From contig NZ_LMHT01000005.1 of the NCBI RefSeq assembly GCF_001429025.1, positions 61,535 through 102,855 on the forward strand: a stretch of DNA of 41,321 nt, given 5' to 3'. Source of the DNA: Phenylobacterium sp. Root700. GTDB taxonomy: Bacteria; Pseudomonadota; Alphaproteobacteria; Caulobacterales; Caulobacteraceae. The notes under the pieces were generated by a model. That model searched no databases. It was not told the origin of the DNA and worked only from the letters and a program-made list of their open reading frames with translations. The position numbers were made by a program, and so were the translations under genes. This document shows positions 16,156-24,626 of the stretch, in pieces; within the stretch, counting starts at the first letter, position 1, and the number at the start of each line of letters is the position of its first letter.

Positions 16156-18867
16156 ATGAGCCGTATTTCGAAGAATCTTCTGTTCGCCAGCGCACTGCTG
16201 ACGACGGCCATGGTGGGTGGTCAGGCCTTTGCTCAAAGCGCCGAGCGCGCCGTTGAGGAAGTGGTCGTCACCGGTAGCCGCATCAAGCGGGTGGACATCA
16301 GCGGCGTTGGGCCAGCGACGGTGGTCAGCCAGGAGCAGATCTCCAACACCGGCATCGCCAATGTCGAAACGCTGCTGCAGCGCCTTCCGGCCTCGGCCGG
16401 CGCCGCCGGCGGCCAGACCAGCGCCTACTGGACCGGCAACGGCTACGGCACGGCGCAGGTGAACCTGCGCGGCCTGGGCATCAACCGCACCCTGACCCTG
16501 ATCAACGGCCGCCGGGTCGTGAACGGCGGCACCGGGGCCAACAGCGCGCCCGACCTCAACATGATCCCGACGGCGATCATCGGCCGGATGGACATCCTGA
16601 AGGACGGCGCCTCGGCCATCTACGGCGCCGACGCCGTGGCCGGCGTGGTCAACATCATCACCATCAAGGATTTCGACGGGCTGAAGGTCTCGGGCAAGTA
16701 CGGGATCACCGACGAGAACGACGGCGCCGAATACACCGTCGACCTGCTCTGGGGCATGCGCGGAGATCGCGGCAGCGTGACCGCGGCGCTCACCTATCAG
16801 AAGACCGAAGCCGTCAATCTGGCGAGCCGGGCGCCCTGCGCCCTCGGCGAGAGCAATGGCGCGCTGATCTGCTCGTACAGCGGCAACACCCTGGGCGGCC
16901 GTGCGCGCCTGGCTGACGGCCGGGTCGTCAATTTCAGCCAGACGGCGGGCGCTGACGGCCAGTTCTTCGAGCCCTACAATGGGGCCAAGCACGGCTTCAA
17001 CTCGAACCCGTTCCTGAACGCGGTCTCGCCCATCGAGCGGGTCAGCACCGCCTTCTTGGCCGACTACGACCTGACCGACAATGTCAGCCTGTTCGGCGAG
17101 TTCTTCTTCACTCACCGCAAGAGCAACCAGCTGGCCACCCCTGGCGGGCTGACCCACAATCCGGCCACCCCCACCGGCGCCTACGATCCGCTGCGTGATT
17201 TCACGATCAAGGCTTCGAACCCGAACAACCCGACCGGCCAGGATCTGGTCCTGCTGGCGCGCCGGATCGGCGAGGGCGGCCCGCGTAAGTTCTTCCAGGA
17301 AACCGACACCTATCGCTTGGTGGCCGGCGCCCGCGGCACGATCGTCGGCGATTGGACCTGGGAAGCAGCGGTGAACTGGGGCCGCAACACCGGCATCGAC
17401 GCCATGACCAACATCGCCAACCTGGAGCGCGTACAGCAGACGTTGGACTGTACGCCTGGGGCGACCACACCTTGCGGCGACTATCTGGGCGCCGGCAGCC
17501 TGTCGAAGGAAGTGCTGGACTACGTCCTCTACACCTCGCGCGACACCGGCGGTAACGAGCAGCGCAGCGTGACGCTCGATTTTTCGGGCACCGTGTTCGA
17601 GCTGCCGGCTGGTCCGGTGGGCGCGGCCGCGGGCCTGCTCTATCGCGAGGAAAAGGGTTGGCGTGACCCCGACGCCCGGACGGTCCTAGGCATCGCCAAC
17701 TCCAACCGGCAGGAGTCCATCTCCGGCAAGATGCAGGCCAAGGAAGCCTACCTGGAAGTCTCGGCGCCGCTGCTGGCCGACCTGCCGATGATGAAGCTCT
17801 TGGTCGCCGACGCGGCCATCCGCTATTCCGATTACGACCTGTTCGGCAGCAACCAGACCTACAAGGGCAGCCTCAACTGGTCGGTGATCGAAGGCCTGCG
17901 CCTGCGCGCCACCTACGGCACCGGCTTCCGCGTTCCCAGCGTGCCGCAACTGTTCGGGGGCACCTCCGAAGGCAACCTGACGACCGCTGATCCCTGCAGC
18001 GGCTACAGTACGAGCGGCAACGCCACCCTGGTCGCCAACTGCAAGGCCTCGGGCGTTCCGGCCGGCTTCAAGCAGCTCGGCAACACCATCCTGACCACCA
18101 ATGGCGGCAACGAGGACCTGCAGCCGGAGAAGGCCAAGACCCTGACCTTGGGCGTGGTCTTCACGCCGCCGCAGGTCAGCGGCCTGTCGGTGACGGTCGA
18201 CTATTTCGACATCAAGATCACCGACGCGATCCGCTCGATCCCCGGCTCCACCAAGCTGGCGGTCTGCTACGCCTCGGCCGGCCTGACCCATCCGTTCTGC
18301 GGGCCGTCCAACTACACCCGCAGCAAGCTGACCGGCGAGGTCAACTTCCTCTCCTCCATCCCGGTCAACACCGGCAAGGAAGAGATGAAGGGCGTCGACA
18401 TCGGCATCCACTACGACTTCGACCTGGGCCCGACGCGCGCCAGCTTCGACTGGAACACGACCTATCTCGGCGAGTATCTGATCACCGCCTATGAAGGCGC
18501 TGCGCCGATCCAGTTCGACGGCCGGATCGGGAGCGGCAATGGCGGCTTCCCGAAGTGGCGTTCGAACGCCAGCTTCTCGGTCACCGATGAGGCCTGGACC
18601 GGCACCTATTCGGTTCAGATGATCGGCAAGGCCATCGACTTCAACGCCGCGCCAAACGACATCGGCTACCAGGCGCCGCGGGTGTTCTACCACAACGCCC
18701 AGATCGCCTATCGCTTCGCCGAGAAGGCCGACATCGCCGTCGGCGTCGACAACCTCTTCGATCGCAAGGCGCCGTTCATCAAGAGCTACACGGACGGCAA
18801 CACCGACACCATGACCTACGACCTGCTCGGTCGTCGGGGTTATGTGCGCCTGACCTACCAGTTCTAG
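16156..18867 (+). CDS. TonB-dependent outer-membrane receptor
   Basis: A 903-residue receptor. Signal peptide residues 1-26 (ending GGQAFA), then the plug domain (about 35-175) with VEEVVVTGSRIKR, LNRTLTLINGRRV-type and ILKDGASAIYGADAVAGVVNI sequences, and a 22-strand barrel ending in RRGYVRLTYQF, whose terminal Phe is the usual barrel-assembly signal. The large extracellular loops contain Cys pairs (APCALGESNGALIC; LDCTPGATTPC; DPCSGY; VCYASAGLTHPFC) suggesting disulfides. Receptors of this long form take up siderophores, peptides or glycans; the ligand is not readable. It heads an operon with two PepSY membrane proteins and a GntR DNA-binding domain, and a GntR-type operator lies upstream, which points to a regulated metal-chelate or peptide uptake unit. 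Confidence 0.93.
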   Translation: MSRISKNLLFASALLTTAMVGGQAFAQSAERAVEEVVVTGSRIKRVDISGVGPATVVSQEQISNTGIANVETLLQRLPASAGAAGGQTSAYWTGNGYGTAQVNLRGLGINRTLTLINGRRVVNGGTGANSAPDLNMIPTAIIGRMDILKDGASAIYGADAVAGVVNIITIKDFDGLKVSGKYGITDENDGAEYTVDLLWGMRGDRGSVTAALTYQKTEAVNLASRAPCALGESNGALICSYSGNTLGGRARLADGRVVNFSQTAGADGQFFEPYNGAKHGFNSNPFLNAVSPIERVSTAFLADYDLTDNVSLFGEFFFTHRKSNQLATPGGLTHNPATPTGAYDPLRDFTIKASNPNNPTGQDLVLLARRIGEGGPRKFFQETDTYRLVAGARGTIVGDWTWEAAVNWGRNTGIDAMTNIANLERVQQTLDCTPGATTPCGDYLGAGSLSKEVLDYVLYTSRDTGGNEQRSVTLDFSGTVFELPAGPVGAAAGLLYREEKGWRDPDARTVLGIANSNRQESISGKMQAKEAYLEVSAPLLADLPMMKLLVADAAIRYSDYDLFGSNQTYKGSLNWSVIEGLRLRATYGTGFRVPSVPQLFGGTSEGNLTTADPCSGYSTSGNATLVANCKASGVPAGFKQLGNTILTTNGGNEDLQPEKAKTLTLGVVFTPPQVSGLSVTVDYFDIKITDAIRSIPGSTKLAVCYASAGLTHPFCGPSNYTRSKLTGEVNFLSSIPVNTGKEEMKGVDIGIHYDFDLGPTRASFDWNTTYLGEYLITAYEGAAPIQFDGRIGSGNGGFPKWRSNASFSVTDEAWTGTYSVQMIGKAIDFNAAPNDIGYQAPRVFYHNAQIAYRFAEKADIAVGVDNLFDRKAPFIKSYTDGNTDTMTYDLLGRRGYVRLTYQF

Positions 18868-18882
18868 GTCAGACGGCTTGGC

Positions 18883-18912
18883 GCCGGGCGGGTCCCCCAT
18901 ATCCCGTCCGGC
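18883..18912 (+). terminator. Hairpin between receptor and PepSY genes (possible attenuator)
   Basis: GCCGGGCGGG (18883-18892) pairs with CCCGTCCGGC (18903-18912) through ten positions with one G-U wobble and an 10-base loop, followed by GTCGTTT. It lies 16 bp after the receptor stop and 40 bp before the PepSY gene, so it could lower expression of the downstream membrane genes relative to the receptor. Confidence 0.5.
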
Positions 18913-18952
18913 GTCGTTTCCCAGAACAGTGCGGCGTTGAGAGAAACCTGAG

Positions 18953-19654
18953 ATGCGCTTGCCAGCCTTGGCGCGAAAAACCCACAAGTGGCTCGCCCTG
19001 ATCATGGGCGTGCAGGCGGTCTTTTGGACCGTAAGCGGCCTCTATATGACCGCGGTCCACATCGACACCATCCACGGCGACCACCTGGTGCGCGCGGCCG
19101 AGCCGGCGCCCATCGCCCTGGGCGGGTTGGTCGAACCCGGCTCGCTGATCCCCGGCGGCACGCGGTCGGTGAAGCTGGAAACCCAGCTTGGCCAGCCGGT
19201 CTATATCGTCGACGCGATCCCCGGTCGCATGTTGTTCGACGCCCGCAGCGGCGAGCTGCTGTCGCCGATCGGCGAGGACGCGGCGCGCGATCGGGCGCTG
19301 TCCTACTATGCCGGCGTGGGTGGTATCGAGAAGATCGAGCTGCTTGATGCGGCCCCCAGTGAAATCAAGAACCGTCCGGTTCCGATCTGGCGGGTGGAGT
19401 TCGCCGGCCTGTGGCGCCCGACGCTCTACATCTCGCCGTTGACCGGCGAGCTGGTGGCCAAGCGCCACGATCTTTGGCGCACCTTCGACTTCGTCTGGAT
19501 GTTCCACATCATGGACTACGAAGAGCGCACGGACATGAACAACACCCTGCTGCGTGTCGCCACCTGGATGTCCGTCGCCACCTCGCTGACCGGCGGCTGG
19601 CTCCTGCTCTACAGTTTCCGGCGCCGTCGCCGCGCGCGCAAAGCCGGCGCCTGA
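18953..19654 (+). CDS. PepSY-domain inner-membrane protein (first of tandem pair)
   Basis: A 233-residue membrane protein. An N-terminal helix with a conserved His (KTHKWLALIMGVQAVFW, about residues 10-35) is followed by a periplasmic PepSY-type region (about 80-165; VYIVDAIPGRMLFDARSGEL, then WRVEFAGLWRPTLYISPLTGEL) and a C-terminal HIMDY element plus a second helix (about 185-225) ending in a basic tail RRRRRARK. PepSY_TM proteins such as the FoxB/PiuB group act in ferrisiderophore reduction or uptake, so a partner role for the upstream receptor is reasonable. It resembles the next gene throughout, indicating tandem duplication, and both resemble the single repeats of the fused flavoreductases farther right. 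Seven bases separate it from its partner. Confidence 0.85.
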   Translation: MRLPALARKTHKWLALIMGVQAVFWTVSGLYMTAVHIDTIHGDHLVRAAEPAPIALGGLVEPGSLIPGGTRSVKLETQLGQPVYIVDAIPGRMLFDARSGELLSPIGEDAARDRALSYYAGVGGIEKIELLDAAPSEIKNRPVPIWRVEFAGLWRPTLYISPLTGELVAKRHDLWRTFDFVWMFHIMDYEERTDMNNTLLRVATWMSVATSLTGGWLLLYSFRRRRRARKAGA

Positions 19655-19661
19655 GGTCCCC

Positions 19662-20408
19662 ATGTTCCTGATCCGCACCCTGCACAAATGGTTCGGCCTG
19701 ATCCTTGGCCTGCAGTTCGTCCTCTGGTCGATCAGCGGCGCGATGATGGCCCTGCTCGACCACCACAAGGTCTCGGGCGAGCCCTCGGTTCGTGAGCCGG
19801 CGGCCGCTATCGCTCCGGCCGAGCCCCTGACCCTGGCGCGCCTGTCGCAGGCGGTCGGCGCCCCGATCCAGGGCCTGAAGCTGAGGCCGCTGGGCGACGG
19901 CTATGTCTATGAGGCTATGACGCCGGCCGGCGTGAAGCTGGTCGATGCGACCAGCGGCCAGACGATCGCGGTCGACGAGGCCAAGGCCGCCGCGTTGGCG
20001 ATCGCCGCCTTCAGCGGTTCGGAGAAGGTGGCCTCGGTTCGCAAGGTCGAGACCGGCGACGTCGAGACCCGGTCGCTGCCGCTGCCGCTCTGGCGAGTGG
20101 AGTTCGCCGACAAGGAGCAGACGACGCTGCTGCTCTCGACCACGACCGGCGAGGTTCTGGAGCGCCGCAACAACACCTGGCGGCTGTGGGACATCTTCTG
20201 GATGATCCACATCATGGACTACACCAAGCGCGAGAGCTTCAACCATCCGCTGATCATCACGGTGGCGAGCGGCGTGGCCTGGCTGGCCCTCAGCGGGGTG
20301 ATCCTGCTGTTCCGCAGCTTCCGCCGTCAGGACTTCGCCTATGTCCTGGACCCCATCGAGCGTCTGCAGGACGAGCGCAAGACGCGCAAGGTCGCGAACC
20401 AGCCGTGA
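19662..20408 (+). CDS. PepSY-domain inner-membrane protein (second of tandem pair)
   Basis: A 248-residue paralog of the preceding protein: LHKWFGLILGLQFVLWSISG at the N-terminus matches its THKWLALIMGVQAVFW, WRVEFADKEQTTLLLSTTTGEVL matches its PepSY strand, and WMIHIMDYTKRESFNHPL matches WMFHIMDYEERTDMNN before the last membrane helix. Two helices thus flank one periplasmic PepSY domain. The two proteins probably act as a heterodimer, equivalent to the two PepSY/TM repeats of the single-chain versions in this window. There is no flavodoxin or reductase gene in this operon, so an electron donor would have to come from elsewhere. The stop overlaps the GTG start of the GntR gene (GTGA). Confidence 0.85.
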   Translation: MFLIRTLHKWFGLILGLQFVLWSISGAMMALLDHHKVSGEPSVREPAAAIAPAEPLTLARLSQAVGAPIQGLKLRPLGDGYVYEAMTPAGVKLVDATSGQTIAVDEAKAAALAIAAFSGSEKVASVRKVETGDVETRSLPLPLWRVEFADKEQTTLLLSTTTGEVLERRNNTWRLWDIFWMIHIMDYTKRESFNHPLIITVASGVAWLALSGVILLFRSFRRQDFAYVLDPIERLQDERKTRKVANQP

Positions 20409-20680
20409 TCGGTGAACGCACAGACGCCGAGACTGACGGGGCGATGCTCCCCGGCCGCGGCGCTTGGCTTTACAAGAAGATCCGCGCCGACATCTACCAG
20501 GCGATCGCGTCGGGGACTTGGGCGCCGGGCGCGCGCATCCCGTTCGAGCATGAGCTGATGGCCGCCTACGGCTGCTCCCGAATGACCGTGAGCAAGGCCT
20601 TGGCGCCGCTGGCGAAGGGCGGGTTGATCGTCCGCCGCCGCCGCGCGGGAACCTTCGTGGCGCCCGGGCCGCAGCGGTAG
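20405..20680 (+). CDS. GntR-type DNA-binding domain protein lacking an effector domain
   Basis: A 91-residue protein consisting of a GntR winged helix-turn-helix: LYKKIRADIYQAIASGTWAPG, ARIPFEHELMAAYGCSRMTV, SKALAPLAKGGLIVRRRRAG, TFVAPGPQR-stop. It ends exactly where full HutC-type paralogs in this window (31551-32333 and 36608-37357) continue into the ligand-binding UTRA domain. The recognition helix CSRMTVSKA is the same as in those proteins, so it may bind the same operators. GTG at 20405 overlaps the PepSY stop (GTGA), which argues for a real, translated gene and not a decayed remnant; ATG at 20444 is a shorter alternative. Possible roles are a constitutive competitor of, or dimer partner for, the full regulators. 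Truncation by an old deletion remains possible. Confidence 0.8.
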   Translation: MIGERTDAETDGAMLPGRGAWLYKKIRADIYQAIASGTWAPGARIPFEHELMAAYGCSRMTVSKALAPLAKGGLIVRRRRAGTFVAPGPQR

Positions 20681-20749
20681 CGCTTGCAACGGCGCTGATC
20701 GGCGAGCCTTCTTGTCGGACGGGGGCGGCTCAGGACCAGCGGAGCGGCC

Positions 20750-20989
20750 ATGTCAGAGGTAAAGTACGAGATCGTCGAACACGACGGAGGCTGGGCCTAC
20801 CGGGTCGGCGGCACCTATTCTGAAACCTTCGCCAGCCATGACGCAGCCTCGCGGGCGGCCCACGCCGCGGCGCGCGAACAGGAGCGGCCGGGCGCGACCA
20901 CGAGCATCGAATATGAGGACGAGAAGGGGCGGTGGCACGCCGAAGTCTCCTCCGGCGACGACCGCCCGCAGGCCGATGTCGATGACTAG
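20750..20989 (+). CDS. DUF2188-family small protein
   Basis: A 79-residue cytosolic protein: YEIVEHDGGWAYRVGGTYSETFASHDAASRAAHAAAREQ, a beta-strand/helix pattern of the DUF2188 family (YxVxxxxxGWxVxxxG...T..A...A...A), followed by an acidic tail (SSGDDRPQADVDD). Function of the family is unknown. It follows the GntR fragment by 69 bp. Its stop codon overlaps that of the convergent OPT transporter by three bases (CTAG), so the two transcripts must overlap or terminate within each other. Confidence 0.75.
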   Translation: MSEVKYEIVEHDGGWAYRVGGTYSETFASHDAASRAAHAAAREQERPGATTSIEYEDEKGRWHAEVSSGDDRPQADVDD

Positions 20990-22980
20990 ATCGCCGCGCT
21001 CGGCGGCAGGTCGCGGGACTTGAGCTCAGTCCACAGATAGAGGCCGAGCACGATCAGGGCGAAGACGCCCGCGCCCGCCCACATGAACTGCTCGGGGAAG
21101 CTCGTCGGTGCGAGCGCGATGGGCGAGGGATTGTTGGTGGCGACGATCAGCCCGGCCAGGGCGACGTTGAACAGGCTCTCGCCGACGATGAAGCCGGACG
21201 CCAGCAGCACGCCCATGCGCTGGGCGGCCGCGCCGTTCGGCTTCTTGGCGACCCAGCGGTCGTAGATCCATCCGATCACCGCCCCGATCACCACAGGCAG
21301 GGTGACGGCGGCGGGCAGGTAGATCGCGATGCCGACGCCCAGCGGCGGCAGGCTGTACTTGCCGGTGCGCCGCAACAGCTCGTCGACCACGACCAGCACC
21401 AGGCCGAGCGCGGCGCCGACGCCGATATAGGTCCACGGCAGGTCGCCCTGGATCACGCCCTTGGCCAGGGTCGAGATCAGCACCGCCTGCGGCGCGGCCA
21501 GCGGCTGGTCGGAGATGGTGTCGAGGTTCGCCGCGCCGGCGAAGCCGAAGGCCTTGTTCAGCACGTCGAGGATCGGCGGGATCACGCAGGCGCCGGCCAC
21601 GACGCCGACGATCAGCGCCACCTGCTGCTTCCAGGGCGTGGCGTCGACCAGCTGGCCGGTCTTCAGGTCCTGCAGGTTATCGTTGGCGATGGTGGCGACG
21701 TTCAGCAGCACGGCGGTGACGAACAGGGCGTAGGCGACCAGCGCCGCATGACCGGTCGGTCCCACCGTCTTGGCCGCCAGGGCGACCAGCAGCAGGGCCG
21801 CGCCCAGCACCGACAGGATGGCCAAGCCCGACACCGGACTGTTGGACGAGCCGATCAGGCCGGCCATGTAGCCGCAGACCGCTGCGACCAGGAACCCGGC
21901 CACCACCACATAGAGCACCCCGCCGACGATCAGCGGCGTCAACACCGACTGCAGCGGACCGGCCGAGAGGAAGGAGTGGAACAGCACCGCCAGCGGGGCC
22001 AGGCTGCCGAGCAGGGTGGCGCCGACGATCCAGATGGGGATGTCGCGCTCGGTGCGCGGCAGGCTCGCGCCCTGACCGCTGGAACGGATGCTGGAGGCGC
22101 GGATGGCGGAGGCCAGGCCCGCCCAGACCGGCGCGGCCAGCTTGGCCAGGGTCCAGATCGCCGCCGCGCCGATCGCGCCCGCGCCGATGAACCGGACATC
22201 GGGGGCCCAGGCGGCCTGGGCGATCTCGGCCGCCGTGCCGGGGAGGGCCGGGTGCAGATGGGTCATGATCGGCACCGCCACCCCCCAGGTGATGACCAGG
22301 CCGGCCAGCATGGCCATGCCGACGGCGATGCCCATCAGGTGCCCGGCGCCCAGCAGCGCCAGTTGCAGGCCGCCGGCCATGCCGGTCGCGGTGGTGGCGG
22401 TGGGCTTGAACCAGTAGGCGATCTCGCCGGCCATGACGCGCGCGCCGACCAGGGCGGCCACCGCCGCCGAGGCGATCGAGCCGACCAGCACGGCCCAGAG
22501 CCCGGCCTTGGCCTCGCCGCCGCCGGCCGCCTCGCGTGAGGCCGAGCCGACCTTCAGCACCTCGGCCGCCGCGCGGCCTTCGGGATAGGGCAGGTCGGAA
22601 TTGGTCACCAGGGCTCGGCGCAGGGGGATGGTGTACATGACCCCCAGCACCCCGCCGATCACGCAGATCCAGAATGAGGTCCAGAACGGAAAGCCGGTCC
22701 ACCAGCCGACCATCACCAGACCTGGCAGGACGAAGATGATCGACGACAGCGTGCCCGCCGCCGAGGCCACCGTCTGGACGATGTTGTTTTCCCAGATGGT
22801 CGAGGTCTTCAGCGCCCGCAGCAGCGCCATGGAGATCACCGCCGCCGGGATCGAGGAGGCGAAGGTCAGTCCCACCCGCAGGCCGAGATAGACATTGGCG
22901 GCCGTGAACACGACCGTGATCAGGCAGCCCAGGGCCACCCCCCGGAGGGTCAGTTCGACCCGCTTGTCCTCGGCGCGCAT
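20986..22980 (-). CDS. OPT-family oligopeptide/metal-chelate transporter
   Basis: A 664-residue polytopic inner-membrane protein of the oligopeptide transporter (OPT) family, in which members move tri- to hexapeptides or metal-chelates with protons. The N-terminal segment ELTLRGVALGCLITVVF...NVYLGLRVGLTFASSIPAAVISMALLR and the motif NIVQTVASAAGTLSSIIFVLPGL are diagnostic, as is SDLPYPEGRAAAEVLK. About fifteen hydrophobic segments fill the sequence. The substrate cannot be read out, but an OPT protein beside peptide-hydrolase-like genes and TonB/PepSY systems fits peptide or metal-peptide uptake. It lies 89 bp downstream of the exported serine hydrolase in the same direction and may share its transcript. 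Confidence 0.93.
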   Translation of the reverse strand: MRAEDKRVELTLRGVALGCLITVVFTAANVYLGLRVGLTFASSIPAAVISMALLRALKTSTIWENNIVQTVASAAGTLSSIIFVLPGLVMVGWWTGFPFWTSFWICVIGGVLGVMYTIPLRRALVTNSDLPYPEGRAAAEVLKVGSASREAAGGGEAKAGLWAVLVGSIASAAVAALVGARVMAGEIAYWFKPTATTATGMAGGLQLALLGAGHLMGIAVGMAMLAGLVITWGVAVPIMTHLHPALPGTAAEIAQAAWAPDVRFIGAGAIGAAAIWTLAKLAAPVWAGLASAIRASSIRSSGQGASLPRTERDIPIWIVGATLLGSLAPLAVLFHSFLSAGPLQSVLTPLIVGGVLYVVVAGFLVAAVCGYMAGLIGSSNSPVSGLAILSVLGAALLLVALAAKTVGPTGHAALVAYALFVTAVLLNVATIANDNLQDLKTGQLVDATPWKQQVALIVGVVAGACVIPPILDVLNKAFGFAGAANLDTISDQPLAAPQAVLISTLAKGVIQGDLPWTYIGVGAALGLVLVVVDELLRRTGKYSLPPLGVGIAIYLPAAVTLPVVIGAVIGWIYDRWVAKKPNGAAAQRMGVLLASGFIVGESLFNVALAGLIVATNNPSPIALAPTSFPEQFMWAGAGVFALIVLGLYLWTELKSRDLPPSAAI

Positions 22981-23069
22981 CGATGGTCCCCCAGCGGCGT
23001 TGAGGACCTATTTGGTGACAGATTGCGGGGCGAGCCGCCAGCCGGGAAGATTTCGCCCGCCTGGGGCCT

Positions 23070-24383
23070 CTAGCGGGGGTTGGCCATCAGGTGCTTGGCG
23101 ATGGCGTCGTAGGCGGGCAGCGAGGTGGGATCGAGGCTGACGTTCGAGGCCAGCGGGAAGGAGGCGAAGCGCACGATGCTCATCTGGGCCTTGGGGTCGA
23201 CGTAGCAGGCCTGGCCGTGGACGCCGCGGGCCATGAACGCGCCGTGGTCGTTATGCGAGACCCACCACTGGTTATGATAGCTCCAGCCGGGCAGGGTCTG
23301 GTAGCTGGCCTTGGCGAAGTCGGCCTTGCTGGCGCCGCGCGCGATGTCGGCGACCACGGCGGCGGGGATGATCTGCTGGCCGTTGAAGCGGCCGCCCTGG
23401 CGCATCATCTCGCAGAACCGCGCGAAGTCGCGAAGCTCCAGGTTCAGGCCGCCGGCGGCGTAGGCCGCGCCGCTGGAATCGACCTGCATATAGGCGTCCC
23501 GCTCCATGCCCAGCGGCCGCCAGAGCCGCTCGCTCAGCACCTCGGCCAGCGGTTGGCCGGTGACCCGGCTGACCAGCCAGCCGACGACCTCGGTGTTGGG
23601 TGATTTGTAGGTGAAGGCCTGGCCGTGCTCGCCGGCCTTCTTGAGGGTCTTCAGGTAGTCGAAGGTCGTCCTCGGGCCGTCATAGCCCGCCGGCCGGGGC
23701 AGCATGCCGCCGGCGCGGACGAAGTTCCAGGCGTCCGACTTCGGGTCGGCATAGACCTCGGAGTACTCAAGGCCGGTGGTCATATCGAGCACCTGGCGCA
23801 CGGTCGCGTCGCCGAACGCACTGTCCTTCAACTCCGGCAGGTAGCGGGCGACCTTGGCGCTCGGATCGAGCTTGCCCTCGGCGATCAGCGTCGCGGCGAC
23901 GGTCCCGACGAACGACTTGGTCACCGAGTGGGCGATGTGCTGGCCCTCAGGCTTCAGCGCGCCGAAATAGCGCTCATAGACGATGGCGCCCTTGTGCATC
24001 ACGACGATGCCGTCGGTGTAGTTGGCGGCGACCGACTGTTCCCAGGTCATTGGCGCTGCGCCCCCCAGCGGCGTGAAGGTGACGGCGTCAAGATCGGCGC
24101 GCTCGGCGCGCGGCAGCGCGGCGACCGGCCCTGCCCCGCGATAGACCTCGGTGGTCGGGTACAGCTCGCGCCAGTGCGAGAACGTCCAGCGGATCTGGGG
24201 GAACTGCAGGAAGCTGCTGTCCTCGAAGCGAATGGTGCGTTCGGGCGGCGGCGGGGAGCCGACCATCCAGCCCATCGTGACCGGATCGGTGGCCTTCGCG
24301 TCGGGGAAGTTCGCTGGGGCCTGGGCCATGGCGGCGCCTCCGGTCAGGGCGGTCAGTACAAGCGCCAGAACATGCTTCTTCAT
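23070..24383 (-). CDS. Exported serine hydrolase of the class C beta-lactamase / NylB-like family
   Basis: A 437-residue periplasmic hydrolase. Signal peptide MKKHVLALVLTALTGGAAMA; ATG at 24383 with upstream GGGGAGA. The catalytic S-x-x-K is HSVTKSFVG (Ser153, Lys156), and the second motif is TYKSPNTEVVGW, in place of the Y-x-N of true beta-lactamases; this variant and VLDMTTGLEYSEVY resemble 6-aminohexanoate-dimer hydrolase (NylB) relatives. The C-terminal HNQWWVSHNDHGAFMARGVHGQ supplies the usual late active-site loop. Such enzymes cleave esters, D-amino acid peptides or linear amides; the natural substrate is not known. Same strand as the OPT transporter downstream, so it could release a product that OPT imports. 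Confidence 0.9.
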   Translation of the reverse strand: MKKHVLALVLTALTGGAAMAQAPANFPDAKATDPVTMGWMVGSPPPPERTIRFEDSSFLQFPQIRWTFSHWRELYPTTEVYRGAGPVAALPRAERADLDAVTFTPLGGAAPMTWEQSVAANYTDGIVVMHKGAIVYERYFGALKPEGQHIAHSVTKSFVGTVAATLIAEGKLDPSAKVARYLPELKDSAFGDATVRQVLDMTTGLEYSEVYADPKSDAWNFVRAGGMLPRPAGYDGPRTTFDYLKTLKKAGEHGQAFTYKSPNTEVVGWLVSRVTGQPLAEVLSERLWRPLGMERDAYMQVDSSGAAYAAGGLNLELRDFARFCEMMRQGGRFNGQQIIPAAVVADIARGASKADFAKASYQTLPGWSYHNQWWVSHNDHGAFMARGVHGQACYVDPKAQMSIVRFASFPLASNVSLDPTSLPAYDAIAKHLMANPR

Positions 24384-24626
24384 CGCCGTCTCCCCGCAGA
24401 TTTTCGGCCGGCCCATCCGCCTGAAAGCGTGGGCTCGGTCATTAGGTCTTTATTTGAAAGTAACTAGGCCGAGGCCATCCGTCAAACGGAGACGCGGGCC
24501 TGTGTGGAAGCGCTCGCGTCGGCGTCTCGGCTCGTTTGTTCTGACATCCTACGCGTCCAGGGGCGGGGCCTCCGCGCGAGTTGTCGGCAATTCGGCGGGA
24601 CGTCGCAGACGAGCATCGAGGCGCTT

